The notes below the pieces were generated by a model. The model searched no databases, was not told the origin of the DNA, and saw only the letters and a program-made list of their open reading frames with translations. Below, piece after piece: positions 42,978 to 52,626 of a stretch of 64,000 nucleotides of DNA. The DNA is from Candidatus Poribacteria bacterium (GTDB lineage: Bacteria > Poribacteria > WGA-4E > WGA-3G), in contig JAPOQK010000088.1 in NCBI GenBank assembly GCA_026710795.1, positions 1-64,000 on the forward strand, in the 5' to 3' direction. The first letter of the stretch is position 1. Every line of letters begins with the position of its first letter. The position numbers were made by a program, and so were the translations under genes.

Positions 42978-44633
42978 TTAAGCTAACTTAATTCCTGCAT
43001 CTCCAATATTTTTGTGTGTTGCGTCACCGTAACCCTCCACATTTTCTGAAATCGCGATCGCAATCTCACCTGCAAAGTGGTAGTCAATTTCTCCACCAAG
43101 CCGTTTAGCAAGCTGCTGTGTAATTTCCCAATCAACTTGTGCTTCGCCAGGCGGATCAATCGTCTTGCGAATCCGTTGCACCCATCCTGTTGAATTAGTG
43201 AATGTGCCGTCTTTTTCTGCGAAAGTTGTACCCGGTAGTACTACATCAGCTAACTGTGTAACCTCTGATGGTAAGACATCTTGCACGATGAGGAAATCGA
43301 CCTTTTCTAATGCGTCTTTTTCAGCATCTTGGAGCGGTCGTTCTGGACACCCACTAACGAGATAAACAACCTTTGCACTCGCGACCTTTTCCCAAAGTGT
43401 GTCCCCTTCTAAAACAACATTTCCGTTTGCAGAACCGAGTATTGTTCGCGCACCTGCAGTGTTCGGGTTCTTGTCTGCTTCAATGGTGAATTGTGGGAAT
43501 TTATGCTCTTCACCCTGTAGCTGTCCAAACAGTCCCAATTGGGTTGTGTTTAGTACGTCGTGTGCAAACTGTTGTAAAACGTAGTTATCCTCATTTGTTC
43601 CCTGTGCAGAACCGATAACTACAATATCCGCAGCCTCAACTTGCGATATACCATCGGAAATTAGCGTCAGAGCATCTGCCCACTGTGTCGTAACAAGTTC
43701 TTCCTCAACCCGTTTTAGTGGGAGTTGTAGACGGTCATCGCTATTGACATAGTGGTAACCGAGACGACCATCATCACACATCCAGTGTTGGTTAATATCT
43801 TCATGGAAGCGGGGTTTGATGCGGTATACGCCATCTGCTTTATACTCAACCGTAACGTTACAGCCGACACTACATCCTGAACAGACACTGTTTGCCTTTT
43901 CCATAAACCACGGACGAGATTTGAATAAGAAATCTTTGCTAATGAGCGCACCAACAGGACAGATATCAACGACATTACCTGCAAGTTTATTATCAAGCAA
44001 CTGAATAGGAATTCCTTCGTGACTTCGAGGAATGTCAATCTCATCGTGAGAACCGCGATTAATCAATCCAAGTTCTCCGCTACCGGATACCTCATCACAG
44101 AATCGGATACACCGTGTGCAGACGATACAACGTGTCGAATAGAGCAAAACATCTGGACCTAAGTCCTTCTTTGGTGGCACGTTTTTGACTTCCAGATAAC
44201 GACTTTTGTCATGTCCATGTCGGTAACTGAAGTCCTGCAAATCACACTCGCCTGCTTGGTCGCAGACCGGACAATCAAGGGGATGATGCACCAAAAGAAA
44301 TTCAAGGATATCCTCTCGCGCCTTTATGACACGTTGACTATCTGTTCGGATGATAGCGTCAAATTTCTCTTCTAATTTTCTTTCAGGTGGTGCGGATCGA
44401 ACAGTAAGTGTACAACCAGTCGCTAATTGTCGGGCTGGACCAATTGTGCCTGGAGGTGCCCCTGGTATCGGACCGTAAGGTTCAACGAGACACATCCTAC
44501 AGTTTGCGGGACGACTCAATCCAGGATGGTAACAATAGTGAGGCACCTCAATATCATGATCCCGCGCAGCCTCAACTACATTCGTTCCATCTTCAACCTC
44601 TATTTCAAGGTCATTTAGTTTAATAAATGCCAT
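42978..44633 (-). CDS. nuoG: NADH-quinone oxidoreductase subunit G (short)
   Basis: A 551-residue complex I subunit. It has the 2Fe-2S ferredoxin ligands (CYHPGLSRPANCRMC plus a later Cys), the HHPLDCPVCDQAGECDL cluster, the CIVCTRCIRFC ... CPVGAL set, and the molybdopterin-type 4Fe-4S motif CSGCSVGC. These carry electrons from NuoF toward NuoB. It is short beside the 680-900 residues of many bacterial forms; the missing part is the C-terminal region of the molybdopterin-like domain, which is not needed for electron transfer. Confidence 0.94.
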   Translation of the reverse strand: MAFIKLNDLEIEVEDGTNVVEAARDHDIEVPHYCYHPGLSRPANCRMCLVEPYGPIPGAPPGTIGPARQLATGCTLTVRSAPPERKLEEKFDAIIRTDSQRVIKAREDILEFLLVHHPLDCPVCDQAGECDLQDFSYRHGHDKSRYLEVKNVPPKKDLGPDVLLYSTRCIVCTRCIRFCDEVSGSGELGLINRGSHDEIDIPRSHEGIPIQLLDNKLAGNVVDICPVGALISKDFLFKSRPWFMEKANSVCSGCSVGCNVTVEYKADGVYRIKPRFHEDINQHWMCDDGRLGYHYVNSDDRLQLPLKRVEEELVTTQWADALTLISDGISQVEAADIVVIGSAQGTNEDNYVLQQFAHDVLNTTQLGLFGQLQGEEHKFPQFTIEADKNPNTAGARTILGSANGNVVLEGDTLWEKVASAKVVYLVSGCPERPLQDAEKDALEKVDFLIVQDVLPSEVTQLADVVLPGTTFAEKDGTFTNSTGWVQRIRKTIDPPGEAQVDWEITQQLAKRLGGEIDYHFAGEIAIAISENVEGYGDATHKNIGDAGIKLA

Positions 44634-44669
44634 AAATATTACTCCAAGGTTTATTATTCCGTAGTGTCT

Positions 44670-46148
44670 CTATTCAAGGTCAGCCATCTCTTTCGGGATA
44701 ATTCTTTGTTGATATGCGTAATTTTCTTCTGGTGGTACTGTCGCTTCAGCCACAGGTAACGTGATAAGTTCACCTTCTCGTATAGTCGCCTCAAATTCAG
44801 GTCTAAACTTCCGCATATAACTCACAGCGGGCCAAGAGACAGCAATACCAAATACACAAATAGTATTCCAAGTCATCGTATCCACATTCGCAATATTATT
44901 CGCAACACTTTCCAACAGGTCAAGGTCTTCGTAGATTTCTTCTGTTTCGCCTGTATCACCCCATCTGCCGCTTTCAGTAACACCGAATTTTGGTCGTGTG
45001 ATAGTGGCTTGTCTACCTTCTCCATCAGCAATCCGTTGTACAATATCGCGCACCCACGGTGTACCCCATCGACACGGTGTGCACTGTCCGCACGATTCAT
45101 GCGCGTAAAATTTCATGATATTGAGCAAACAATCAACGATATTTCGGGTTTCGTTCATGACAATGATACCACCAGAACCTAACATCGATTTTGCAAGTGT
45201 GAGTGATGTAAAATCAAGTCGTGTGTCTAATTCGTAATGCGTCAATATAGGTGCGGAACTACCGCCAGGTATTACTGCTTTCACCTCTTCACCACGTAAA
45301 CCACCTGCTACCTCAATGAGTTCCGTACACGTTAAACCGAGATCCAATTCATACACACCCGGTTCGTTAACATCACCACTGATACAGTAGAGTTTCGTGC
45401 CAGTATTCGGATCAGGTTTTGGAGGGTCAAACCGAGCATCACCATAAGTCGGTCCCATCTGCGTGTACCATTCTACACCGTTACCTACAATGAAAGGGAG
45501 ATTACACAAGGTTTCCACATTCTGCACAACGGTAGGTTTCATGAACACACCTTGAACTGCGGGGAAGGGAGGTTTATTGCGGGGTTGTCCACGTTTACCC
45601 TCAAGCGATTCAATCAATCCTGTCTCTTCACCACAGATATAAGCACCAGCACCCGGATGCGTATAGATGTTAATGTTTAGTCCTGTGTCACGAACATTTT
45701 CTCCAAGGTACCCCTGTTCGTAAGCCTCTTTAATAGCGGCATCTAACATCTTTTTACCGAGTGTGAATTCACCACGAATATAGACATAGGTGGTCTCAAT
45801 TCCCATCGCGTAACAACAGATGAGGATACCTTCAATTAACAGATGTGGATTTTTCTCTAATACATAACGATTACTGAATGTCCCCGGTTCACTCTCGTCA
45901 GCGTTGCAACATAAGTAACGCGGCTCAATATCTCTTGGGACAAAACTCCATTTTTCCCCAGTTGAAAAACCGGCACCGCCTCTACCTTTCAATCCTGCTT
46001 CCTTCACCATATCAGCAATTTCTTCAGGTTGATATTCGGCAATCGCTTTCTCAAAACGGGCATAACCGTCATGTTGTTTAAAGACTTCAAAAGTGTTTAT
46101 ATCGGGTACATCCAAGTGTTCGTAGAGTATCCGTCTTTCTTGAACCAT
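44670..46148 (-). CDS. nuoF: NADH-quinone oxidoreductase subunit F
   Basis: A 492-residue subunit with the FMN/NADH site (GRGGAGFSTGEKWSF, then CNADESEPGTFSNR) and the N3 4Fe-4S ligands (CGQCTPCRWG plus a later Cys in TICVFG). It accepts electrons from NADH. An insertion of about 25 residues (RQATITRPKFGVTESGRWGD ...) interrupts the usually compact stretch between the cluster helix and DLDLLESVAN. Otherwise length and motifs are typical. It follows nuoE by nine bases. Confidence 0.95.
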   Translation of the reverse strand: MVQERRILYEHLDVPDINTFEVFKQHDGYARFEKAIAEYQPEEIADMVKEAGLKGRGGAGFSTGEKWSFVPRDIEPRYLCCNADESEPGTFSNRYVLEKNPHLLIEGILICCYAMGIETTYVYIRGEFTLGKKMLDAAIKEAYEQGYLGENVRDTGLNINIYTHPGAGAYICGEETGLIESLEGKRGQPRNKPPFPAVQGVFMKPTVVQNVETLCNLPFIVGNGVEWYTQMGPTYGDARFDPPKPDPNTGTKLYCISGDVNEPGVYELDLGLTCTELIEVAGGLRGEEVKAVIPGGSSAPILTHYELDTRLDFTSLTLAKSMLGSGGIIVMNETRNIVDCLLNIMKFYAHESCGQCTPCRWGTPWVRDIVQRIADGEGRQATITRPKFGVTESGRWGDTGETEEIYEDLDLLESVANNIANVDTMTWNTICVFGIAVSWPAVSYMRKFRPEFEATIREGELITLPVAEATVPPEENYAYQQRIIPKEMADLE

Positions 46149-46157
46149 ATTTTCCTT

Positions 46158-46676
46158 CTACAAATTTTCTAATAATTCATCAACTTTTTCAGGAGTCAAA
46201 TTTTTATATAAATCGTCATTCACCATGATAACGGGGGCGACATCGCAGGAAGCAAGACACTCTACTTTCATCAAGGTGAACTTACCATCATCAGTTGTTC
46301 CTTTTGCAAGATTCGTTTCCGATGCCACGTCGGTACCGAGTTTTTCCTTGAGGTGTTCCAAAACCACCTTACAATCACGTAGTGCACAAGGTAACGTGTG
46401 ACAAATACGGATCACATATTTCCCAACAGGTTCTTCAAAGAACATCGGATAGAAAGTTACCACGTCTTTTACCTTCATCACGGAAAGTTCTAACAGTTCC
46501 GCGACATACTTCATGACAGCAGGACTAATAAAACCTGCCTGTCTTTGTGCAAGGTGGAGCGTTGGCAGCATCGCTGCTTCTTTAACAGGATACCGACCAA
46601 TCAGTTCGTCAAATTCCCGTTTGTTTTCTTCGTTGAACTGAAATGGTGTTTCGATTTGTATAATTTCATCTGACAT
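46158..46676 (-). CDS. nuoE: NADH-quinone oxidoreductase subunit E
   Basis: A 172-residue thioredoxin-like 2Fe-2S subunit. The cluster ligands are seen in ICHTLPCAL and VECLASCDVAPVIMVN. The N-terminal helical bundle includes LHLAQRQAGFISPAVMKYVAEL. It pairs with NuoF in the peripheral arm. Confidence 0.95.
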   Translation of the reverse strand: MSDEIIQIETPFQFNEENKREFDELIGRYPVKEAAMLPTLHLAQRQAGFISPAVMKYVAELLELSVMKVKDVVTFYPMFFEEPVGKYVIRICHTLPCALRDCKVVLEHLKEKLGTDVASETNLAKGTTDDGKFTLMKVECLASCDVAPVIMVNDDLYKNLTPEKVDELLENL

Positions 46677-46772
46677 CTATCTTTTCCTTTAATGACTATC
46701 AACACGGTAAAAAGTCGGGACGTTAATCAAAATGTTCTGTATTAATGTTTCTGTTACTGAAAGTCGAAATAA

Positions 46773-47114
46773 TCAATATTTTCCCCAAAACTGAATTCGG
46801 TTTTTCTCCGGGTCTCTTATGTCAAAACACGCTAACCCGTCTTCATTTTCTAACGGTCTCAACCGTAATCCCTTTGATTTCAACTCCTGATGGACAGCAT
46901 TCACACTTTCAACATGAAAAACAAGTTTTTGTCTTCCTTCGTTCGGTTTGCTGGCACTATGTAGACAAAGCTTACATTCCCCAGTATCAAAACGAAAAAA
47001 CCGATGTTCAGAAAATGGCTGGTCTTCGTCAGGTGTTAATTCAACAACATCTCTATAAAATGCAATGACAGATTTCATGTCTTTGACAAAAAGGATAACG
47101 CTTCCAAGGTACAT
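46773..47114 (-). CDS. Glyoxalase/VOC superfamily protein
   Basis: A 113-residue single-domain vicinal oxygen chelate protein. It starts with the typical LGSVILFVKDMKSVIAFYRDVV strand-helix and ends DIRDPEKNRIQFWGK. Potential metal ligands include His in the middle strand (LVFHVESV) and Glu or Asp elsewhere. The substrate is unknown. It sits between nuoD and nuoE on the same strand, 45 bases after nuoD, so it is probably transcribed with complex I. Confidence 0.8.
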   Translation of the reverse strand: MYLGSVILFVKDMKSVIAFYRDVVELTPDEDQPFSEHRFFRFDTGECKLCLHSASKPNEGRQKLVFHVESVNAVHQELKSKGLRLRPLENEDGLACFDIRDPEKNRIQFWGKY

Positions 47115-47158
47115 AGTTATCTGTCGCCTTCGGATTTTGAAGATAGATATTCTTCAGG

Positions 47159-48355
47159 TTACCTATCCAACTCTCCAGCAATCACATTCAAACTGCCTAA
47201 AACAGCCACAGTATCCGAAACCATACCGCCTTCTAACATATGCGGCAGTGCTTGGAAATGAAAGAAACTTGGTGGACGAATCCGGATACGGTATCCAGTA
47301 CCGCTACCATCACTTACAATATAGAATCCTAATTCTCCATTTGGTGACTCGGTTGCACAATAATCTTCCCCTTTTGGTGGCTGCACCCCGTGTCCATCCA
47401 TCACAATTTTAAAGTGGTGGATTAATCCTTCAATATGACCGTAGGCATCCGACTTATCGGGCATCATGACTTTGTTGTCTTCAAGACTAAACGGACCATC
47501 GGGTAAGTTATCCAGTGCTTGCCGGATTATACTACAACTTTGTATCATCTCCTCCATGCGTACCAGATACCGATCATACGCATCACCGTTTGTACCTATA
47601 GGCACTTCAAAGTCGAATTTCTCGTAAGACGAATACGGCTCAGCCTTACGAAGATCGTGTGCAACACCAGTTGCGCGCAGACAGGGACCAGTTAACCCGT
47701 AATTAATTGCATCGTCCGAGGAAATTGCACCAACCCCTTTTGTTCTATCCATCCAAATTCTATTTCGGGTTAGCAAGGTATGTGTTTCTTTCAACGCCTT
47801 CGGGAAATTGGTGATAAAATCACGAGCATCAGTTTCAAACCCATCATATAGGTCACGGAAAACACCACCTACGCGGGTATAACTCGTCGTCAATCGCGCA
47901 CCCGTTGTCTTTTCAAAAATGCTGTAAAGTTTCTCACGTTCTCTAAAACTATAGAGGAATACCGAAAATGCTCCTAAATCAAGTGCTGCCGTTCCAAGCC
48001 ACAGCAGATGGTCAGCCAACCGAGAAAATTCTGCCATCAAAACACGGATATACTGGCAACGTTCTGGCACTTCAATACCGAGTAATTGTTCCACTGCAAG
48101 CACATATCCGAAATTGTTAGACAACGGAGACAGGTAATTCATCCGATCTGTCACAACGATAAACTGGTTATAATCTAAATGTTCACCCAGTTTTTCAAAT
48201 CCTGTGTGCAAATATCCAGCGTGAGGTGTTGCCTTTACAACGGATTCTCCGTCAAGTTCTAAAACGATACGAAGGGTACCGTGCGTGGCAGGGTGTTGCG
48301 GACCGAAGTTGAGAACCATCTTCTCGCCTGTTGTGCGTTCCATCCCACCTTGCAT
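47159..48355 (-). CDS. nuoD: NADH-quinone oxidoreductase subunit D
   Basis: A 398-residue 49-kDa-type subunit (MVLNFGPQHPATHGTLRIVLELDGE, then PHAGYLHTGFEKLGEHLDYNQ). Conserved His and Tyr residues near the quinone site are present. It ends in a normal ...LNVIAGELDR tail. AAGGAG eight bases upstream supports the start at 48355. NuoC is a separate gene, not fused. Confidence 0.95.
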   Translation of the reverse strand: MQGGMERTTGEKMVLNFGPQHPATHGTLRIVLELDGESVVKATPHAGYLHTGFEKLGEHLDYNQFIVVTDRMNYLSPLSNNFGYVLAVEQLLGIEVPERCQYIRVLMAEFSRLADHLLWLGTAALDLGAFSVFLYSFREREKLYSIFEKTTGARLTTSYTRVGGVFRDLYDGFETDARDFITNFPKALKETHTLLTRNRIWMDRTKGVGAISSDDAINYGLTGPCLRATGVAHDLRKAEPYSSYEKFDFEVPIGTNGDAYDRYLVRMEEMIQSCSIIRQALDNLPDGPFSLEDNKVMMPDKSDAYGHIEGLIHHFKIVMDGHGVQPPKGEDYCATESPNGELGFYIVSDGSGTGYRIRIRPPSFFHFQALPHMLEGGMVSDTVAVLGSLNVIAGELDR

Positions 48356-48378
48356 AGAAAACTCCTTTTTGAATTGAC

Positions 48379-48510
48379 TTACTCTTTTTCGGTTTTGAAT
48401 CGTTGATATTTATTGTAGAACTGTTGAAATTTATTCTGAAAAAACCCTAAAACCCAACATACCCCACCTATCCAAACACAAGCGAAAAAAGTCAAAATAA
48501 TTACACCCAT
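48379..48510 (-). CDS. Small single-helix membrane protein, ORF 2
   Basis: A 43-codon frame, MGVIILTFFACVWIGGVCWV followed by a basic/amphipathic tail (NKFQQFYNKYQRFKTEKE). One transmembrane helix is predicted, near residues 3-24. AGGA is four bases upstream of the ATG. It is just before nuoD in the same direction. Its length is short, so coding status is uncertain, but the hydrophobic helix with charged tail is not what random AT-rich DNA usually gives. Confidence 0.4.
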   Translation of the reverse strand: MGVIILTFFACVWIGGVCWVLGFFQNKFQQFYNKYQRFKTEKE

Positions 48511-48554
48511 AATCCTAACCTAAATATCCTCAATACCATTCGTTGCATTTATAT

Positions 48555-48692
48555 TTATTGTGGATGGGAATTAAAATATTGATACATCCACCGTACAAGA
48601 TCAGCGCAGAGGAAAACGAACCACCAAAAGACATAGACTGTACCAATAACCAAACACGACATTTTAATGGTTCCCAAGATTCTGTGTTTCAT
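48555..48692 (-). CDS. Small single-helix membrane protein, ORF 1
   Basis: A 45-codon frame, MKHRILGTIKMSCLVIGTVY followed by VFWWFVFLCADLVRWMYQYFN. One transmembrane helix is predicted, near residues 10-31. The positive N-terminus fits an N-in orientation. The ribosome site is weak. It follows nuoC by about 40 bases and precedes ORF 2. It may be an accessory subunit or a chance frame. Confidence 0.35.
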   Translation of the reverse strand: MKHRILGTIKMSCLVIGTVYVFWWFVFLCADLVRWMYQYFNSHPQ

Positions 48693-48732
48693 TTATCTGA
48701 TAAAACTCTGTAGTTCGCGCTTTACAGTTGTG

Positions 48733-49278
48733 TTAGGCATTCTGCTTTTCAAAGTTGAAACTTTCGCGCTCACCACGTCCACGCAACGGATAATCCTTAC
48801 GTAGCGGGTGTCCCTCAAAATCGTCTGGCATTAGAATGCGACACAAATCGGGATGTCCTTCAAATTCAATCCCAAACATGTCGTAGGTTTCACGTTCCAA
48901 CCAGTTAGCACCCTTCCACAATAGTGTCACTGTGGGAACCTTCAAATCTTTTTCATGCACCGGTACTTTGACTCTGATTCGCGAAGTTTCACCTTCAAAA
49001 GTGTATAGTTGATAAACGACCATGAATCTGGCATAGTCATATTGCATCAATTCCGATTCTAACTTAGAATTGTCAACTGCTGTAACGTCCACAAGATACG
49101 AATACGCAAGGTCTGTTTTTAGATATTCCAGAAGCGCGTAACTGTTATCTTTGTTGACAACAACGGAAACACCATTACGGATTACAGAACTCGCTAAGAG
49201 TGCATCAGCAAATTTGTCTTGTAGTTTCTGAAGGACAAGTGGTTGTGCTTCTTCCGTAACTTCTATTTCATCATTCAT
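48733..49278 (-). CDS. nuoC: NADH-quinone oxidoreductase subunit C
   Basis: A 181-residue 30-kDa-type subunit with the conserved [36 protein letters not shown] block. The start at 49278 (MNDEIEV) overlaps the nuoB stop by eight bases; an upstream in-frame ATG at 49350 lies deep inside nuoB and is not credible. NuoC forms part of the stalk next to NuoD and NuoB. Confidence 0.93.
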   Translation of the reverse strand: MNDEIEVTEEAQPLVLQKLQDKFADALLASSVIRNGVSVVVNKDNSYALLEYLKTDLAYSYLVDVTAVDNSKLESELMQYDYARFMVVYQLYTFEGETSRIRVKVPVHEKDLKVPTVTLLWKGANWLERETYDMFGIEFEGHPDLCRILMPDDFEGHPLRKDYPLRGRGERESFNFEKQNA

Positions 49279-49783
49279 TGTGTGCAACCTCAGAACCTTT
49301 AGGTAGTTCCCCTTTTGTGATTTGCCTTTGCACCTGCATAACCGCATCAATCAAATCTTCTGGTCGAGGTGGACATCCTGGAATATACACATCAACCGGT
49401 AGAAATTGGTCCACACCTTGAATTAAGGTATAGGTATCAAAAACACCACCACATGATGCACATGCCCCCATCGAAATGACCCATTTCGGTTCTGGCATCT
49501 GATCATAAATTCGTTTCAATACTGGCATCATTTTGATTGAAATCCGTCCTGAAACAATCAGCAGATCTGATTGGCGTGGAGAGAACCGAATTGCTTCGGA
49601 CCCAAATCGAGACAAGTCAAATTTGGATGCCAAGGTTGCCATCATCTCTATAGCACAGCACGCGGTCCCAAACGGCATGGGCCACAATGAATTCTTTCGT
49701 CCCCAATTAACTACTTTGTCAATAGTCGTTGTGATGATATTACCATCAGTTTGTTCGGTGCTTGACCCAAAGTCTAATCCCAT
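49271..49783 (-). CDS. nuoB: NADH-quinone oxidoreductase subunit B
   Basis: A 170-residue subunit carrying cluster N2 near the quinone. Ligands are in [20 protein letters not shown] and [15 protein letters not shown]. The start at 49783 (MGLDFGSS) has GGAGG six bases upstream, inside the 3' end of nuoA, giving a short overlap. A longer frame exists but has no support. Confidence 0.95.
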   Translation of the reverse strand: MGLDFGSSTEQTDGNIITTTIDKVVNWGRKNSLWPMPFGTACCAIEMMATLASKFDLSRFGSEAIRFSPRQSDLLIVSGRISIKMMPVLKRIYDQMPEPKWVISMGACASCGGVFDTYTLIQGVDQFLPVDVYIPGCPPRPEDLIDAVMQVQRQITKGELPKGSEVAHNE

Positions 49784-50142
49784 GTTAAGCCTCCTTTTTT
49801 CCAAGCATAGATGTAGCCCAGAAGGAGAATACCGATAAACACCAGCATCTCAACTAAAATAAACGTTCCATTTGTTTCAGAGAACTTCTTAAAGACCACT
49901 GCCCATGGGTAGAGAAACACTACCTCAATATCAAAGATGATAAAAAGCATAGCAATAAGGTCAAACCGGATGGTGAACCTTTGTCGGGCATCACCAACTG
50001 GTTGCACACCAGATTCGTAGACAGAAAGTTTAACACGTGTGGGTTTTTTAGGTCCAAGAAGGTGGGTAAGGGAGAGATTCACAGCCGCAAATAGCACTGC
50101 AAATACCCCTAAAAACACTATCGGAAGATAATCTAATAACAT
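49774..50142 (-). CDS. nuoA: NADH-quinone oxidoreductase subunit A
   Basis: A 122-residue three-helix subunit ([61 protein letters not shown]). The YESG and FDIE elements are strongly conserved in the family. It begins the nuo cluster; a promoter is predicted 135 bases upstream. Confidence 0.95.
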   Translation of the reverse strand: MLLDYLPIVFLGVFAVLFAAVNLSLTHLLGPKKPTRVKLSVYESGVQPVGDARQRFTIRFDLIAMLFIIFDIEVVFLYPWAVVFKKFSETNGTFILVEMLVFIGILLLGYIYAWKKGGLTWD

Positions 50143-50276
50143 TTGATCTAATCTATTAAGCCTCCGACAACAGACAGAAATGATACCAAAAGGTTCTCTG
50201 ACGTTGCCAATATAATTACACTGATTTATATATTATGCGTTCAAAATACAAGAAGATTATGTTAAACGTGCATATA

Positions 50277-50304
50277 ATTTTACATATTCAGAGAAAAGTG
50301 TCAA
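50277..50304 (-). promoter_or_regulatory. Predicted promoter of the nuo cluster
   Basis: On the minus strand TTGACA (50299-50304), a 16-base spacer and TAAAAT (50277-50282). It leaves a 130-base leader before nuoA. The AT-rich stretch around it (50200-50385) has no gene. Confidence 0.6.
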
Positions 50305-50385
50305 GTTTTTTTAATTAAAAATTACACTTTTTTCAGAAATCATTGATAATATTGTTGAAGATATGGACTTTTAATCATTTACTTG

Positions 50386-51027
50386 TTATGGGGAAAATCG
50401 TGACATTTCCCATTCACTATTGTCATTTAAAGTATAACGAATTCTATCATGTAGACGGCTTGGACATCCCTGCCAAAACTCAAACATGTTCGGTCTAAGT
50501 CTATATCCACCCCAATGTGGAGGACGAGGAATATCTTTATCTCCATAAGCCAATTTCGCTTTCTCAAAGTTATCCTCCAAATGCTCTCGTCCTGAAATAA
50601 CGATGCTTTGACGTTCTGTCCACACTGCAAGTTTACTATCATTTGGACGACTGGCAAAATATGCGTCCGATTCAGCGGGAGTCATCTTTTCAACTGTACC
50701 GTTACATCTCACCTGTCGATCCAGTTCTCGCCAGTAGAAAACAAGTGAAGCTTGCGGATTCTCAGCCAATTCTTTCCCTTTTTGACTGTCATAATCTGTA
50801 TAGAAACAGAATCCATTCCTATCAAAACCCCTGAGGACGACCATACGAGCAGAAGGAATGCCGTTAGGAGTCGCGGTGGCAAGCGTCATTGCATCCGGTA
50901 GGTCAATTTCCGCTTCTGTAGCATCGTTAAACCATTTTTCAAATTGTTCAAACGGATCTTTGGCAACACTCTCTTCAATTAATTCGACGTGTGATTGATA
51001 TTCCCTACGGAGTTTGTCTGTATTCAT
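50386..51027 (-). CDS. pdxH: Pyridoxamine 5'-phosphate oxidase
   Basis: A 213-residue FMN enzyme that makes pyridoxal 5'-phosphate from pyridoxine or pyridoxamine phosphate. Typical elements are MTLATATPNGIPSARMVVLRGFDRNGFCFYTDYDSQKG and PHWGGYRLRPNMFEFWQGCPSRLHDRI, with the C-terminal R-F-S-P close to the usual R-L-x-P. The start at 51027 (MNTDKLRREY) is used because the longer frame runs into trkH. It starts one base after trkH ends. PLP is the cofactor of GcvP upstream. Confidence 0.92.
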   Translation of the reverse strand: MNTDKLRREYQSHVELIEESVAKDPFEQFEKWFNDATEAEIDLPDAMTLATATPNGIPSARMVVLRGFDRNGFCFYTDYDSQKGKELAENPQASLVFYWRELDRQVRCNGTVEKMTPAESDAYFASRPNDSKLAVWTERQSIVISGREHLEDNFEKAKLAYGDKDIPRPPHWGGYRLRPNMFEFWQGCPSRLHDRIRYTLNDNSEWEMSRFSP

Positions 51028-51028
51028 A

Positions 51029-52534
51029 TTATTTTTTCCAAAAATTCGGTGAAAATAGAATAAGGACAGTATATATTTCCAACCGTCCAAGTAACATGCA
51101 GAAAGTCAGGATAAATTTACCTGCTGTGGCGATATGTGCATAATTATCCACGGGACCTACACTTCCAAGTCCAGGACCGATATTACCCATCGTGGCGATT
51201 GTGCATCCCGCAGCACTGATTAAATCTAATCCCAAAGTAGCCATGATGCAGGTAACAATAGCAAAAATACCAATAAAAAAGAAGAAAAAACCGAGGACGT
51301 GTGTGAGCACTTCGGAAGGAACCACTCTGTCATTAACGCGAACAGGGAGCAAAGCGTGTGGAAAGATAAGCCGTTTTATTTCAGCACCACTTTGTTTAAT
51401 AAGGAGTAGGAAGCGAAGCTGCTTCATCCCTCCACCTGTTGAACCAGCACACCCACCATAAAACATCAGCGTCACCAATATAAACTGTGATAACGCGGGC
51501 CACATCTCAAAATCTGCTGTACCATAACCTGTTGTTGAGGTTATAGACATTACTTGAAATGATGCATATCGAATGGAATTTCCCACAGAATCATAGGGAA
51601 CTTGTCCGTCAACGTTGAATGTAGCAGTGTTCCAAGAGATGAGAACAATGCTTGAAAGAAGCACGATACAATAAAATCGAAATTCTGTGTCTTTAAAGTA
51701 ACTTAGGACATCACCGCGGAGGGCACGATAATGCAAGGCAAAATTGGTACCAGCAAGGAACATAAAAACAATAATCACTACTTCAATATAGACACTATCG
51801 TAATGCGCGATACTACCATTTTTCGTTGAAAATCCACCGGTTGCCATCGTCCCGAATGTGATACACAGCGCATCAAAAAGGGACATGTCACCAAGCCAGA
51901 GTAGCAACGTTTCAAGAACTGATAGTAGGATATATACTCCCCATAGTAATTTTGCAGTTTGTGCGATGCGAGGTGTGAGACGTTCTGTTTGTGGTCCAGG
52001 TGCTTCCGCACGAAACAGCTGCATGCCACCAACTCCCAACATGGGAAGGATTGCAACAGCAAGCACAACAATTCCCATGCCTCCAAGCCAGTGACTGAAA
52101 CTGCGCCAAAACAGCATTGCATGCGATAGATGTTCTATCTCTGTAAGCACAGTCGCACCAGTCGTTGAGAAACCTGACATAGATTCGAAATAGCAGAACG
52201 AAAATTCTTCCAAAGGGGCTCGACCATCTGCAGCAAAAACATCCGAGAAAAGATACGGAAATGAACCGAAAAGCGCAACAACCACCCAACCTAATGTGAC
52301 AATGGCGAAGCCTTCACGTAGTCCGAGATCCTGTACTGTAGGTTTCATGGTGAAGCGGAGAATTAAACCGATACATAGGGTAATGATGGTTGCGTAAACA
52401 AATGCGGAGAGATCGGATTCCGATGCATCTGGCTTGAAATAAAAGTAGGTGGCAATACCCAACGGTAAAAGCATTGAACCTGCGAGACAGATTAATAAGT
52501 TACCGAGGATGTGGAAAATGAGTTTTCTACTCAT
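51029..52534 (-). CDS. trkH: Trk potassium uptake channel TrkH
   Basis: A 501-residue membrane protein with the four pore-loop repeats of TrkH/KtrB (for example MSGFSTTGATVLTEIEHL, GTMATGGFSTKNGSIAHYD, ITSTTGYGTADFEMWP and TMGNIGPGLGSVGPVDNYA). The selectivity glycines are all present. It pairs with TrkA encoded just upstream and takes up potassium using the membrane potential. Confidence 0.94.
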   Translation of the reverse strand: MSRKLIFHILGNLLICLAGSMLLPLGIATYFYFKPDASESDLSAFVYATIITLCIGLILRFTMKPTVQDLGLREGFAIVTLGWVVVALFGSFPYLFSDVFAADGRAPLEEFSFCYFESMSGFSTTGATVLTEIEHLSHAMLFWRSFSHWLGGMGIVVLAVAILPMLGVGGMQLFRAEAPGPQTERLTPRIAQTAKLLWGVYILLSVLETLLLWLGDMSLFDALCITFGTMATGGFSTKNGSIAHYDSVYIEVVIIVFMFLAGTNFALHYRALRGDVLSYFKDTEFRFYCIVLLSSIVLISWNTATFNVDGQVPYDSVGNSIRYASFQVMSITSTTGYGTADFEMWPALSQFILVTLMFYGGCAGSTGGGMKQLRFLLLIKQSGAEIKRLIFPHALLPVRVNDRVVPSEVLTHVLGFFFFFIGIFAIVTCIMATLGLDLISAAGCTIATMGNIGPGLGSVGPVDNYAHIATAGKFILTFCMLLGRLEIYTVLILFSPNFWKK

Positions 52535-52626
52535 AATAGATGGTATACGTTTTGGGTTTTAGGAAACCGAGAGGCAATTGGAAGGTGTTGGCAGGTCTTA
52601 ACACCTTTACTGATAACTGATTGCTG

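Noticed and set aside
49276-49350. Longer nuoC start at 49350
   Set aside because: Those codons lie deep inside nuoB; the ATG at 49278 overlaps the nuoB stop as expected for coupled translation.
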